A DNA stretch of 64,000 nucleotides from Mariniblastus sp. (GTDB lineage: Bacteria > Planctomycetota > Planctomycetia > Pirellulales > Pirellulaceae): the NCBI GenBank assembly GCA_022447605.1, contig JAKVBG010000008.1, forward strand, positions 1 to 64,000, read 5' to 3'. The position numbers were made by a program, and so were the translations under genes. Positions 1 to 8,950 of the stretch are shown here, piece by piece. The notes beneath the pieces are model-generated. The model searched no databases. It was not told the origin of the DNA and was given only the letters and a program-made list of their open reading frames with translations. Each line of letters begins with the position of its first letter. Position 1 is the first letter of the stretch.

Positions 1-927
1 GGTCCCCGGGGACTGGAACTGATCCAGCGGCTGGCCTGGTTTTTTGACGAGCCCTTTGCCGATTCTTCCCTGATACCAACCTACCTGGTCTGTGAATTTG
101 CCCGCCAGCACAACAAGGTTTGCCTGTCCGGTGACGGTGGCGATGAACTCTTCTCGGGATATGCCCATCACCGGGTCGGTCGTCAACTGGATCGATGGCG
201 CCACGTTCCCAACTGGATCAGCCGGCTGTTGTTCCGTTCCACCAGCAGGCTGGCCCCCTCCCATTCGTGGATTTACGAGTGGTCCAGTCGCCTCGCCCTG
301 GACCGGGACCGTCGATTGCTCTCCCTGGCGAGACTGCCGGACCATGAGAATCGGCTGTCGCTGCTCGGCCCGGCTTACCGCACCTCGCGCGAATCAAGGT
401 TCTGGGCCATGGAGCAATTTGTTGACCGCCTGGCCGACCTGCCACCCGTCACCCGCGCCCAGATGTTTGACCTCTATTTCTACTTGCCAGGAGACATGCT
501 GGCCAAGGTCGATCGATCCAGTATGGCCAACAGCCTGGAGGTTCGGGTCCCATTTCTGTCAAAATCGCTGACAGAATTTGCTTTGTCCATTCCCGAAGAG
601 CAGCGATTCCAAAACAATGAATTAAAATACATTCTGCGACAGCTGGTCGGTCGTCAGTTCGGGACGGAACATGGCAAGCGACGCAAGCAGGGGTTCTCGA
701 TCCCCTTGAGCCGGTGGCTGCAACAATCGGGAGCCGCTGAAATCAAGGAACGGCTGCTTGCATCGGAGCCGGTCGAGAACCGGATTCTCGATTGCCAGGC
801 AGTACAACAGCAATTCAGCGAATTCGAGAAGTCCAGGGATAAACCCTTTCGACAAAACCGGGCCGCAACCAACATTTTCAGTTTACTGACGTTTGTTGCC
901 TGGTGGGACCAACACTATGCAGCCTAA
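1..927 (+). CDS. Asparagine synthase (glutamine-hydrolysing) family protein, C-terminal part
   Basis: The 5' end lies outside the window; 308 codons of the synthetase half remain, open from base 1. The start of the visible part reads DEPFADSS followed by SGDGGDELFSGY, the conserved ATP/aspartate-binding region of class B asparagine synthetases. DRSSMANSLEVRVPFL, another signature of the family, follows at about codon 170. In polysaccharide loci such amidotransferases are thought to amidate uronic acids or other glycan carboxylates rather than to make free asparagine, and a similar enzyme is a regular member of exosortase-linked exopolysaccharide loci. The neighbours here (polymerase, glycosyltransferases, uronate-forming dehydrogenase) favour the glycan role, but this is inference. 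The stop codon overlaps the ATG of the next gene. Confidence 0.85.
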   Translation, partial: GPRGLELIQRLAWFFDEPFADSSLIPTYLVCEFARQHNKVCLSGDGGDELFSGYAHHRVGRQLDRWRHVPNWISRLLFRSTSRLAPSHSWIYEWSSRLALDRDRRLLSLARLPDHENRLSLLGPAYRTSRESRFWAMEQFVDRLADLPPVTRAQMFDLYFYLPGDMLAKVDRSSMANSLEVRVPFLSKSLTEFALSIPEEQRFQNNELKYILRQLVGRQFGTEHGKRRKQGFSIPLSRWLQQSGAAEIKERLLASEPVENRILDCQAVQQQFSEFEKSRDKPFRQNRAATNIFSLLTFVAWWDQHYAA

Positions 928-2440
928 CCTGACCCCAACCCTCATACCCGGCCACCTCGATCCACTGCGCCGGCAGGTGCGCCGGACCAACCGGCTAAAC
1001 CCGATGTTCGCGGTTGCCTACTTCTGCCTGTTTGCGGTCTCGGTCCTGCTGGTCGTCAATGCCCCTGAGTCGAACACGATTTCACGCGCCTACTGTGCCG
1101 TTATCCTGGTAACGGTTGGGTTGATCCTCGGTCTGGTGTTCCTGCGCAAACTGACCGAGCCGAAACCGGTCAACTGGCTGACCCCGGAAACGGCCTTTAC
1201 CGCTTCCTACGTGGTCGTGCACTTCCTTTATATCCTGCTCTGGTTAACGGGCGTCTACGATCTGGGTGACGAAATCTGGTACTGGCGGCAGGCGGACTGC
1301 CCCGATGTTGTCTGCAAGACGTTGGCCATGTGCACGGCCTGCCTGGCCGCCTTTCATTGCGGCTTCTGCATGCTTCGATGCCGCCTCCCGGTCACCAACG
1401 ATTACCGACCGTCAACCCTGTCCGGCTGGCAACGGTTGGGAAAAGTCATGACCCGCACCTCGCTGGTGCTGTTGGCCGTGTTCGTCGCCCTGATCGGCTC
1501 GGCCTTCCTGGGGGGTAATTACAGCGGGTCCTCTTTTGGTTTTCTTCCCAACGTCGTCTTCCTGATCTTCCAGGGGCTGATCATTGCCTCGGTAACGGTC
1601 ATGGTCCTGTCGCGGGCTTCCATTCGAAGTACGACTCGCAAGCTGATGGCTCTGGACCTGGCCCTTGTTCTGTTGGGAGCATTTGCTTTGCTGTTGCACG
1701 GCGATCGCTCCCTTTTCCTGGTCATCATTGTCACGGTCGTGGCGGCCATTTCCGAATTCGTCAAGCCAATCAAGTTGCAAACGGGTGTGCTTGCCGTGAT
1801 TGGCCTGTTCATGTTGTTTGGGGTTTCGCAGATTGCCCGCACGGCAGACGATCGTTCGATATTTGCATTTTATGACGCGGGCCGGGAGAACTGGGACAAG
1901 TCATTTGAATTGTCGGCACGAACCTTCGGTGCCAGCGGTCTGTGCGCGTTTGTCGCTGTCGACTGGGCCCCGGAGCGACACGACTACTATTGGGGCCAGC
2001 TGAAAACCAATGACCTGGCCGGGCTGGTTCCGTTCGGACGAAAGCTTTTTGGGGTCACCCAGTCACCCGACACCAGTTCGTCCCACCTGTTCACCTTCCT
2101 GATCCAGGGATCGACACGCCGTGTTTCCGGCTGCGGATCCTCCGTGTTCGGGGACATCTACCTGGAGGTCGGGTTCTGGGGCGCCTGTCTGTTTTTCATG
2201 TTGCTCGGTCTGTTTTATCGCTTCGTGACAGAAAAATCACGTTCCTCCCGCAACCTGTTATGGAAAGTGGCCTTCATTGCCCTGATCGCCGTGTCCGCCA
2301 TCTGTGGACGCTACGGCATCACCAGCCTGTTGATTCGTCACGTCGGTTACCCCGTGATCTACACCGCCTTTTTTGCCTTTATCCTGGGCGTCAAACTGGT
2401 CGGTCGACCTGGGAATTCTGTCTCGGCGGTGCGGTATTGA
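917..2440 (+). CDS. Polytopic membrane protein, O-antigen/exopolysaccharide polymerase-like
   Basis: A protein of about 507 residues with roughly a dozen hydrophobic segments and a long extracytoplasmic stretch between about residues 310 and 420, then a final membrane bundle ending in a short basic tail. This is the general layout of Wzy/oligosaccharide repeat-unit polymerases, and its place between an amidotransferase and glycosyltransferases fits chain polymerisation. No decisive short motif was recognised, so the function rests on topology and context. The ATG at 917 overlaps the end of the upstream gene by 11 bases; a TTG at 893 would lengthen the protein by eight residues and is less attractive. 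A small CCGGAT/ATCCGG hairpin follows the stop at 2445-2459. Confidence 0.6.
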   Translation: MQPNLTPTLIPGHLDPLRRQVRRTNRLNPMFAVAYFCLFAVSVLLVVNAPESNTISRAYCAVILVTVGLILGLVFLRKLTEPKPVNWLTPETAFTASYVVVHFLYILLWLTGVYDLGDEIWYWRQADCPDVVCKTLAMCTACLAAFHCGFCMLRCRLPVTNDYRPSTLSGWQRLGKVMTRTSLVLLAVFVALIGSAFLGGNYSGSSFGFLPNVVFLIFQGLIIASVTVMVLSRASIRSTTRKLMALDLALVLLGAFALLLHGDRSLFLVIIVTVVAAISEFVKPIKLQTGVLAVIGLFMLFGVSQIARTADDRSIFAFYDAGRENWDKSFELSARTFGASGLCAFVAVDWAPERHDYYWGQLKTNDLAGLVPFGRKLFGVTQSPDTSSSHLFTFLIQGSTRRVSGCGSSVFGDIYLEVGFWGACLFFMLLGLFYRFVTEKSRSSRNLLWKVAFIALIAVSAICGRYGITSLLIRHVGYPVIYTAFFAFILGVKLVGRPGNSVSAVRY

Positions 2441-2506
2441 AAGCCCGGATCCAATCCGGTCGACCCGGCACGTGCAGCCCGTATCCTTTGAATGATCTTT
2501 TGAACC

Positions 2507-3661
2507 TTGCCTGAACCAATTCGCATCATCTGCTTCGTTACCACGCTGGACCAGGGAGGTACCGAGCGAAACCTGGTGCAGTATTGTCGTTCGATCGACC
2601 GGTCCCGGTTCCTGCCGGAAGTCTGGTACCTGCACGAGACCGAAACGACCCTCCGGCCCTTGCTGGAAGAAGTGGGGATTCGCACGGTTTGCCTGGGGGC
2701 GCCCAAGTCGTTCAGCCCCCTGTTTCTGCTCAAGACGGCCCGCCGGTTAAAACATTCGGGTGCCGACTTGATCCACCTGTTCCTGCCAACTGTCGGATAC
2801 TACGCGGTGGCTAGCCGGTTCCTTTACCGTTCAAAAATACCGATGTTGTATTCGTGCGGAGGGGTGCAGCTACTGCTTCCGCTGCAGGGTGCAATGATGA
2901 AATACGGGCTGGGGCGCTATTGCTTCCCGGTTGTCGGCAACAGCGAGGTGGTCCTCGATTTCTGGCGGGATATGAACGTGGACGAACAGCACTTACGACT
3001 GATTTATAACGGTCACGACCTGGCTCGTTTTTCCGTCCAGGTCGATCGACAGGGGCAACGGAAACAACTGGGGCTCGACCCGGAAGTGCCGGTAATCATC
3101 ACGGTGGGCAGGCTGGTAGAGAGCAAACGTCACGTCGATTTACTGGACGCGTGTGCCGAGCTTGATCGTTCCGGGTTCCCCTGCCAACTGCTGATCGTGG
3201 GTGACGGTCCCTGCCGGGATGCGCTCGAGCAAAAAACGGAGCAGCTCGGCCTGCAACCATACGTGCAGTTCCTGGGCACGCGGGAAGACATCGTTCCCCT
3301 GATGCGGGCGTCTGACCTGTTCGCCTTTCCCTCGGAGTCCGAAGGGTTGCCCAACGCCGTGATTGAAGCCGCTCTGTGCAAGTTGCCCATCGTCGCGGCC
3401 AACATCAAGCCGGTACGGGAAGTCATCGAAGATGGTCGCAGTGGCACAACGGTACCGGTCCACGACGCAGGCACCCTGGCCAAAGCCATCAAGACTGTTC
3501 TGTCTGATCGATCCGGTTCACAACAGATGGCCGAGATCGCATTCCGGGAGGCCGCCCATAAATTTGACCTGCAGCGGACGATTGGGCAGCTTGAAGCCGT
3601 CTACCACGAGGCACTGATTGGCAAGCGGGAGACCGTTGCGCCCGGGGGGGCCCCGTCATGA
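2507..3661 (+). CDS. Glycosyltransferase family 4 (GT-B fold)
   Basis: The 384-residue length is typical of GT4 enzymes. The N-terminal Rossmann half starts with IRIICFVTTLDQGGTERNL, the acceptor-side glycine-rich loop. The C-terminal half has VGRLVESKRH, and then SESEGLPNAVIEA near residue 280, the E-x7-E nucleotide-sugar motif. It should add a sugar to a lipid-linked or growing glycan at the inner face of the cytoplasmic membrane; donor and acceptor cannot be read. The only in-frame start near the N-terminal strand is TTG at 2507, because a TGA lies two codons upstream and no ATG follows before the catalytic core. The stop overlaps the next start as ATGA. Confidence 0.85.
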   Translation: MPEPIRIICFVTTLDQGGTERNLVQYCRSIDRSRFLPEVWYLHETETTLRPLLEEVGIRTVCLGAPKSFSPLFLLKTARRLKHSGADLIHLFLPTVGYYAVASRFLYRSKIPMLYSCGGVQLLLPLQGAMMKYGLGRYCFPVVGNSEVVLDFWRDMNVDEQHLRLIYNGHDLARFSVQVDRQGQRKQLGLDPEVPVIITVGRLVESKRHVDLLDACAELDRSGFPCQLLIVGDGPCRDALEQKTEQLGLQPYVQFLGTREDIVPLMRASDLFAFPSESEGLPNAVIEAALCKLPIVAANIKPVREVIEDGRSGTTVPVHDAGTLAKAIKTVLSDRSGSQQMAEIAFREAAHKFDLQRTIGQLEAVYHEALIGKRETVAPGGAPS

Positions 3662-4506
3662 AATCTGGCATCTGGAAACGGCTGACGGCCACTTCGCTGT
3701 CCAACCGCTACTACCAAGTCACGAACGGCGCGATCAACGCGATGTTCGGCAGGCACCTGGGGATCACCCACCTGGTCGAATACCCGCGCTGCGGGGGGAC
3801 GTGGATTCGGCATTTGCTGCAAGACGCCCTCGGCATCCGACAGTACGCCTACGATCGAAGGCTCTCCAAGGACACGATCATCCAGTGCCACAAACTACCC
3901 AGCTGGATGATCCGCCGGGCGATCGTCGTTTTTCGCGATCCGCGGGATGCCATGGTCTCTTTTTACCACAAACAGGTCCACTACGATCAGAAGTTCCGAG
4001 GTCAACGACCCTTGGCCATTGGCACCTACCGTCACGACCCGCAGCGCGACCTGCAGGATGATTTTGTCCTGTTTCTCAAAGCCCAGCTGGCCGCACCCGA
4101 GCATCCCCGCTTCAGCTTCCGAGAGTTTGCGACGCGGTGGCTGGCCCAGGACAATGCGTGCTATGCCAAGTACGAAGATTTCAAGACCGATCCGGTGGAA
4201 CAACTGGGACGCCTGGCAGAATTCCTGGGCTGGACACCCCCACATGAAGAACTCGAAAAGGCCGTTGAAAAGAACTCGTTTGCCAACCGGACCCGGCGCC
4301 GATCCGGCACGCTCCGCACGCCGGGCCAATCGGACAATCACCAGTTTGAGCGTAAAGGGATTGTCGGTGATTGGCAAAACCTGTTTAACCAGCAAGCCCG
4401 GCAGGTGTTTGCGGAGTTTGAAGGTGAAACATTGCTGACCCTCGGTTACGAATCGGACCACCAGTGGGTCGACGCCTTCCCCGAAGACATTGCGAACGGA
4501 TCGTGA
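3658..4506 (+). CDS. Sulfotransferase domain protein (PAPS-dependent)
   Basis: This 282-residue protein matches the cytosolic sulfotransferase fold. YPRCGGTWIRHLL at about residues 42-54 is the 5'-phosphosulfate loop, and FRDPRDAMVSFYHK near residue 91 is the 3'-phosphate-binding motif with its Arg and Ser. EDFKTDP and a final basic stretch follow as in the family. It probably moves sulfate from PAPS to a hydroxyl of the polysaccharide made by this operon, since it is co-transcribed between two glycosyltransferases (ATGA overlap upstream; the next gene starts two bases after its stop). The acceptor is unknown. cysD and a cysN-cysC fusion lie about 18 kb away, though the CysC part is diverged. 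Confidence 0.85.
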   Translation: MKSGIWKRLTATSLSNRYYQVTNGAINAMFGRHLGITHLVEYPRCGGTWIRHLLQDALGIRQYAYDRRLSKDTIIQCHKLPSWMIRRAIVVFRDPRDAMVSFYHKQVHYDQKFRGQRPLAIGTYRHDPQRDLQDDFVLFLKAQLAAPEHPRFSFREFATRWLAQDNACYAKYEDFKTDPVEQLGRLAEFLGWTPPHEELEKAVEKNSFANRTRRRSGTLRTPGQSDNHQFERKGIVGDWQNLFNQQARQVFAEFEGETLLTLGYESDHQWVDAFPEDIANGS

Positions 4507-4507
4507 A

Positions 4508-5677
4508 TTGAGCTCTCCCCAACCTGTCATCGCGCTGAACATGACCACACTGAATCAGGGTGGTGTTCTGCAACGCGCCGTTTCCTTCATCGAAAACATG
4601 CCTACCGGACTGGATGCTTTTCAATGGCGACTGTTTATCTCGAAACGGGTGAAACAGGAACTGGACCAGCGCGCGATCCAGCTCGATTGCCCCGTCAGCG
4701 TGTTTGAACATTCGCCGGCGCGGCGTGCGTCGCTGCGACACCAGATCGCCCGGGCCATCGACGCCACCTCGCCCGGACTGGTCTTCACTTTCTGTGGGCC
4801 TTCCTACTTGAAACTTTCCGCGCCCGAACTGATGGGGGTAGCCGACGGCTGGGTCACTCACAGCACCCGCCAAGCGTATCGTTCACTATCGCCTTGGCAA
4901 AACCGGCTGGGCCTCTACCTTGCCTCGCGCTACAAGCGGGGCTGGTTTGGCACCGCCCAGCAGTGGATTGTGCAAACCGAAACGGCCAAACGGGGGCTGG
5001 CCGAGCGGTGCCACGTCCCAACGGACAAGATCCATGTCGTCCCCAATGCCCTGGCACCGTGGTACCAGACCGATGAGCCGATCGAACTGCGACAGGCAGG
5101 CCAGACTTTGAGGATTCTCTATTTTGCCGCGCCGTATGCCCACAAACGTCACGCTTGGTTGCCGGCTATTTGCAAGGTAATTGAAGAATTAGGCGAGCGA
5201 AATTTTGAAATCGTTATTACAATCGATCCCTCCAGTCCGATTGCCCAAAAGGTGATGGCTGAGGCCCGGCGGCTGGGCGTAGCAAACCGGATTGTCAACC
5301 TCGGCTCGGTGCCGGTTGCCGACGGCTTGAACGTCTATCGCGGCGCCCACATCTGTTTTGTGCCATCGATCCTGGAGACTTTTTCAGCCACCTACCTGGA
5401 AGCCATGGCTACCCGGACCCCGATCGTCGCCTGTGACCTCGATTTTGCGCGCGAAACGTGTGGGCAGGCCGCGGTCTATTTCGAGCCGGCCAGCCCCCGG
5501 GATGCCGCCCGGAAGATCCTGGAGACAGCCACTGATGCCGATCGGTGCCAGCAGCTCGGGCAGCTTGGGCGGCAACAACTGTCCCGTTACCCGGATGGAG
5601 AACAACAGATGTCCCTGTACCGGGATTTGATTCAGAAAACAGTCAACCACCTTAACCCTAGCCAGCCGAGTCCATGA
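4508..5677 (+). CDS. Glycosyltransferase family 4
   Basis: A GT-B type glycosyltransferase of about 389 residues. It opens with IALNMTTLNQGG, the N-terminal strand and glycine loop, and near residue 280 has VPSILETFSATYLEAMA, the E-x7-E donor-binding motif of GT4. Sugar donor and acceptor are unknown. The start is uncertain: TTG at 4508 lies just after the upstream stop and leaves a short leader before the first strand, TTG at 4490 would overlap the sulfotransferase, and the first ATG (4541) would cut into the first beta strand. The stop overlaps the following dehydrogenase start as ATGA, so translation is probably coupled. Confidence 0.82.
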   Translation: MSSPQPVIALNMTTLNQGGVLQRAVSFIENMPTGLDAFQWRLFISKRVKQELDQRAIQLDCPVSVFEHSPARRASLRHQIARAIDATSPGLVFTFCGPSYLKLSAPELMGVADGWVTHSTRQAYRSLSPWQNRLGLYLASRYKRGWFGTAQQWIVQTETAKRGLAERCHVPTDKIHVVPNALAPWYQTDEPIELRQAGQTLRILYFAAPYAHKRHAWLPAICKVIEELGERNFEIVITIDPSSPIAQKVMAEARRLGVANRIVNLGSVPVADGLNVYRGAHICFVPSILETFSATYLEAMATRTPIVACDLDFARETCGQAAVYFEPASPRDAARKILETATDADRCQQLGQLGRQQLSRYPDGEQQMSLYRDLIQKTVNHLNPSQPSP

Positions 5678-7005
5678 TGTCTTCGTCCGCTGAAAATCTT
5701 CGCAGCAAAATCGAGTCCCAGTCCGCCCTGATCGGCGTCATTGGCTTGGGGTATGTCGGGCTGCCCTTGATCGACGCGTTCTTTAAAGCCGGTTTCAAGT
5801 GCCTCGGTTTCGACGTCGACCCGGCCAAGGTAGATGCCCTGAATGCCGGTCAAAGCTACATCGCCCATATCAGCAACGAGATGGTGCAACAGTGGGTCGA
5901 GCAGGAGAAACTGGAAGCCACAGGCGACATGCAGCGTTTGGGTGAGCCGGATGCCATCCTGATCTGTGTCCCGACACCCCTGACCGAGAGCCGTGACCCG
6001 GATCTCAAGTACGTCGTACAAACCACCGAGGCGATTGCCCAGGCAGCGCGACCCGGCCAACTCGTTGTGCTGGAAAGTACGACCTATCCTGGCACGACGC
6101 GGGATGTTCTGGTTCCTGTCCTCGAGTCGTCGGGGCTGGAGATCGGGCAGGACCTGTTTGTCGCCTACAGCCCGGAGCGGGAAGATCCCGGCAACGAAAA
6201 ATTCGTGGCCGCCACCATTCCCAAGGTGGTGGGAGGCTACGACGAGCCGAGCCGCGACTTGGCCAATGCACTCTACGGCAAGGCCGTAACCAAGACGGTA
6301 CCAGTCGATTCCTGTGAAGTGGCCGAAGCGTGCAAGATCCTGGAAAACACCTACCGCAGCGTCAATATTGCAATGGCCAATGAACTGAAGATCCTGTTCG
6401 ATAAAATCGGGATTGATGTCTGGGAGGTGATCGATGCAGCCAAGACAAAACCGTTTGGTTTCCAGGCGTTTTACCCCGGGCCCGGACTGGGCGGTCACTG
6501 CATCCCGATCGATCCTTTTTACTTGAGCTGGGTCGCCAGGAAACACGAAATCCCCACGAAGTTTATCGAGCTGGCAGGCGAGATCAACACGAGCATGCCC
6601 CTGTACGTCGTTCACAAGGTTTCCGAAGCATTGAACGCCCAGGGGAAACCGATCCTGGGCAGCCGGATTGGAATCCTCGGTGTGGCCTACAAAAAAGACG
6701 TCGACGATCCCCGCGAGAGCCCTTCGTTCAAGCTACTGGAGCTGCTCGGTGAGCGCGGCGCCGAGCTGAGCTACTCCGATCCCCACATCCCTCGATTGCC
6801 CCGTATGCGCAGCTTTGATGTGCCGGAAATGGAGAGCAGTGAAATGACGGCCGATTATCTGGCCGGGCTGGATTGTGCCCTGATTGCTACCGATCACACC
6901 GCTTTTGATTACGACTTCCTGGTGCAACACTCCCAGTTGGTGGTGGACACACGAAATGCCACCAAGCAGGTCACGGAAGGTCGGCATAAGATATGGAAGG
7001 CCTGA
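5674..7005 (+). CDS. wbpA: UDP-N-acetylhexosamine 6-dehydrogenase (WbpA/TviB type)
   Basis: A 443-residue nucleotide-sugar dehydrogenase. It has an N-terminal NAD site, GVIGLGYVGLPL, the central segment PGPGLGGHCIPIDPFYL with the catalytic cysteine, and a C-terminal UDP-binding domain with GVAYKKDVDDPRESP. It oxidises C6 of a UDP-sugar to the carboxylate with two NAD+. WbpA/TviB rather than UDP-glucose dehydrogenase is favoured because a WbpP/TviC-like 4-epimerase follows immediately. The pair would turn UDP-GlcNAc into UDP-GlcNAcA and UDP-GalNAcA, as in Vi antigen and Pseudomonas B-band synthesis. ATGA overlap with the preceding glycosyltransferase; 59 bases separate it from the epimerase. 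Confidence 0.85.
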   Translation: MMSSSAENLRSKIESQSALIGVIGLGYVGLPLIDAFFKAGFKCLGFDVDPAKVDALNAGQSYIAHISNEMVQQWVEQEKLEATGDMQRLGEPDAILICVPTPLTESRDPDLKYVVQTTEAIAQAARPGQLVVLESTTYPGTTRDVLVPVLESSGLEIGQDLFVAYSPEREDPGNEKFVAATIPKVVGGYDEPSRDLANALYGKAVTKTVPVDSCEVAEACKILENTYRSVNIAMANELKILFDKIGIDVWEVIDAAKTKPFGFQAFYPGPGLGGHCIPIDPFYLSWVARKHEIPTKFIELAGEINTSMPLYVVHKVSEALNAQGKPILGSRIGILGVAYKKDVDDPRESPSFKLLELLGERGAELSYSDPHIPRLPRMRSFDVPEMESSEMTADYLAGLDCALIATDHTAFDYDFLVQHSQLVVDTRNATKQVTEGRHKIWKA

Positions 7006-7064
7006 GGCAGGGCTGTGGCCCAATAAGACTTTATCCCATCCACCCAGAAACTCATTGATTATTC

Positions 7065-8078
7065 ATGTCGCTGTATACTGAAAATTTCCACCAAGCCGAT
7101 ATCTCCAACTGCTCCTTTCTGATCACGGGCGGCGCCGGTTTCATCGGTTCCAACATTGTCGAGTACCTGGTCCAACACGGGGCAGGGGAAGTTCGCATCC
7201 TCGACAACTTGTCGGAAGGGAAGCTGGAGAACATTGCCAATTTCGTGGAGCTGCCCAACGTCCAGTTCCTCGAGCTCGACATTACCAATGAGTCCGATTG
7301 TCAGAGCGCCTGTGCCAACATTGACTATGTTTCCCACCAGGCAGCACTCGGCTCGGTTCCCCGATCGATAGAGACTCCACTGCTGACCAACGCGGCCAAT
7401 GTGACCGGGTTCCTGAACCTGATGACGGCAGCCAAGGATGCCGGGGCCAAGCGTTTCGTCTATGCCAGCAGCTCGTCGGTTTACGGTGATAGCCCCGAAA
7501 TGCCAAAGGTCGAATCGCGGGTCGGTGACCCGCTCTCACCGTACGCCGCCAGCAAATACACCAACGAAGTGTATGCCGGTACGTTCGAGCGGTGCTACGG
7601 CCTGGAAACGGTTGGTTTGAGGTACTTCAACGTCTATGGTCCCCGGCAAAAACCGGATGGCCCCTACGCAGCCGTGATCCCCCTGTTCATGGACGCCCTG
7701 CTGGAAAACAAGGCTCCGTTCATCAATGGTGACGGAGAACAGTCGCGTGATTTTACGTTTGTATCCAACGCGGTTCAGGCGAACATCCGTGGTATGTTTG
7801 CCAACACCCCCGGGGCCAGTGCGCGGGCCTATAATGTGGCGGTCGGTGAACGGGCCACCGTCAACCAGCTGTTTGAGACCCTCAAAGGTCTAACCGGCGC
7901 CACCGTTGACGCTGTTTACCGCGACCCCCGAGACGGGGATGTAAAGCACTCGTTGGCAGATATTTCACTGGCCCAAGAGTACCTCGATTACCAGCCCTGC
8001 ACCCGCTTCGAGGAGGGGCTGGAAATCACCCTGGATTGGTTCAGGAAGCGGTTTGGCAACGGTTCGGTTAAACCGTGA
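7065..8078 (+). CDS. wbpP: UDP-N-acetylglucosamine 4-epimerase-like SDR (WbpP/TviC type)
   Basis: An extended short-chain dehydrogenase of 337 residues. The NAD motif GGAGFIG is at about residues 22-28, HQAALGSVPRSI near residue 90 is a hallmark of the WbpP/VipB epimerases, and YAASK near residue 160 supplies the catalytic Tyr and Lys. It would interconvert UDP-GlcNAc/UDP-GalNAc or their 6-carboxylates, working with the preceding dehydrogenase. The ATG at 7065 is followed by a longer leader than in minimal epimerases, as also seen in TviC. The stop overlaps the GTG of the next gene (GTGA). Confidence 0.83.
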   Translation: MSLYTENFHQADISNCSFLITGGAGFIGSNIVEYLVQHGAGEVRILDNLSEGKLENIANFVELPNVQFLELDITNESDCQSACANIDYVSHQAALGSVPRSIETPLLTNAANVTGFLNLMTAAKDAGAKRFVYASSSSVYGDSPEMPKVESRVGDPLSPYAASKYTNEVYAGTFERCYGLETVGLRYFNVYGPRQKPDGPYAAVIPLFMDALLENKAPFINGDGEQSRDFTFVSNAVQANIRGMFANTPGASARAYNVAVGERATVNQLFETLKGLTGATVDAVYRDPRDGDVKHSLADISLAQEYLDYQPCTRFEEGLEITLDWFRKRFGNGSVKP

Positions 8079-8848
8079 AAATCTCCGTTGTCACTGCCGT
8101 TCACAATGGTCGCCAGACAATCCAGGGCGCCCTGGACAGTGTCCATGCTCAGAGTGACTGTGCCGTTGAACATATCGTCGTGGATGGCATGTCCAGCGAT
8201 GGAACCGACCGGGTGATTGATGACAACCTGCCCCGGATTGCCCAGCTGATACGCGAGCCGGACCAAGGCTGTTATGACGCGATGAACAAGGGGATCGCGG
8301 CAGCGACCGGCGACATCGTCGGATTTCTGCACGCCGATGACCAGTTGGCTGGCCCCCGGTCACTCCGTCTCATCCGGGACCAATTCCAGGCCGGCAATTT
8401 TGACGCAGTCTACGGGGACCTGGTCTATGTCAGTGCCAGCGATCCCGATCGCATCGTCCGCTACTGGCGGGCAGGACCGTATCAACGAAAGCGATTCTGG
8501 CGGGGCTGGATGCCACCCCACCCGACCGTATACGTGCGAAAACGGATCTATGAGGCGCTAGGGGATTACCGCACCGATTTCGGTTCGGCAGCCGACTACG
8601 AATGCCTCGTCCGGCTAATGGTCAAAAACAATATCCGCGTCGGTTATGTGCCAGAGATCCTGGTTAAAATGCGATTGGGAGGCAAAAGCAATGCTACCCT
8701 GGGCAACCGGGTTGCGGCCAATCGGACGGACCGCCAGGCCTGGGTGGAGAACGACATGAAACCACCTTTCGCCTTGCGGATCTCCAAGCCGTTTTCAAAA
8801 CTGTCCCAGTATTGGCGGCGCCCGGCCAGACAGTCTGGCGACAACTGA
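8075..8848 (+). CDS. Glycosyltransferase family 2
   Basis: A 257-residue GT-A enzyme. It starts KISVVTAVHNGRQTIQGALDSV, the canonical GT2 opening, and has an HADDQ metal/nucleotide site near residue 88. CYDAMNKGIAAATGDI just before it is also family-typical. It is predicted to be cytoplasmic, with a basic C-terminal tail, and to transfer one sugar during repeat-unit assembly. Sugar specificity cannot be read. The GTG start at 8075 gives a GTGA overlap with the epimerase, so it belongs to the same transcript. A hairpin and an AT-rich stretch follow, which may separate it from the next gene. Confidence 0.85.
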   Translation: MKISVVTAVHNGRQTIQGALDSVHAQSDCAVEHIVVDGMSSDGTDRVIDDNLPRIAQLIREPDQGCYDAMNKGIAAATGDIVGFLHADDQLAGPRSLRLIRDQFQAGNFDAVYGDLVYVSASDPDRIVRYWRAGPYQRKRFWRGWMPPHPTVYVRKRIYEALGDYRTDFGSAADYECLVRLMVKNNIRVGYVPEILVKMRLGGKSNATLGNRVAANRTDRQAWVENDMKPPFALRISKPFSKLSQYWRRPARQSGDN

Positions 8849-8860
8849 TCCAATCACTCG

Positions 8861-8908
8861 GCAGCGATCGTGTCGCTGCGTTGGTTGCAGCAGGCACCCC
8901 GATTTTTT
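8861..8908 (+). terminator. Hairpin followed by AT-rich tract between two polysaccharide genes
   Basis: GCAGCGA (8861-8867) and TCGCTGC (8873-8879) form a perfect 7-bp stem with a five-base loop. A run of six T residues comes about 24 bases later, followed by a longer A/T-rich stretch up to about 8940. The distance between stem and T-run is too long for a textbook intrinsic terminator, so this may be a weak terminator, an RNA processing site, or the upstream part of a promoter for the epimerase gene. Confidence 0.3.
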
Positions 8909-8950
8909 AGATTTTTTATTTAACAGTATCTATCAGCGAAAACCTGTGAA

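Noticed and set aside
5632..6615. 327-codon open frame opposite the nucleotide-sugar dehydrogenase
   Set aside because: Antisense to a gene with intact NAD and catalytic motifs; no independent support.
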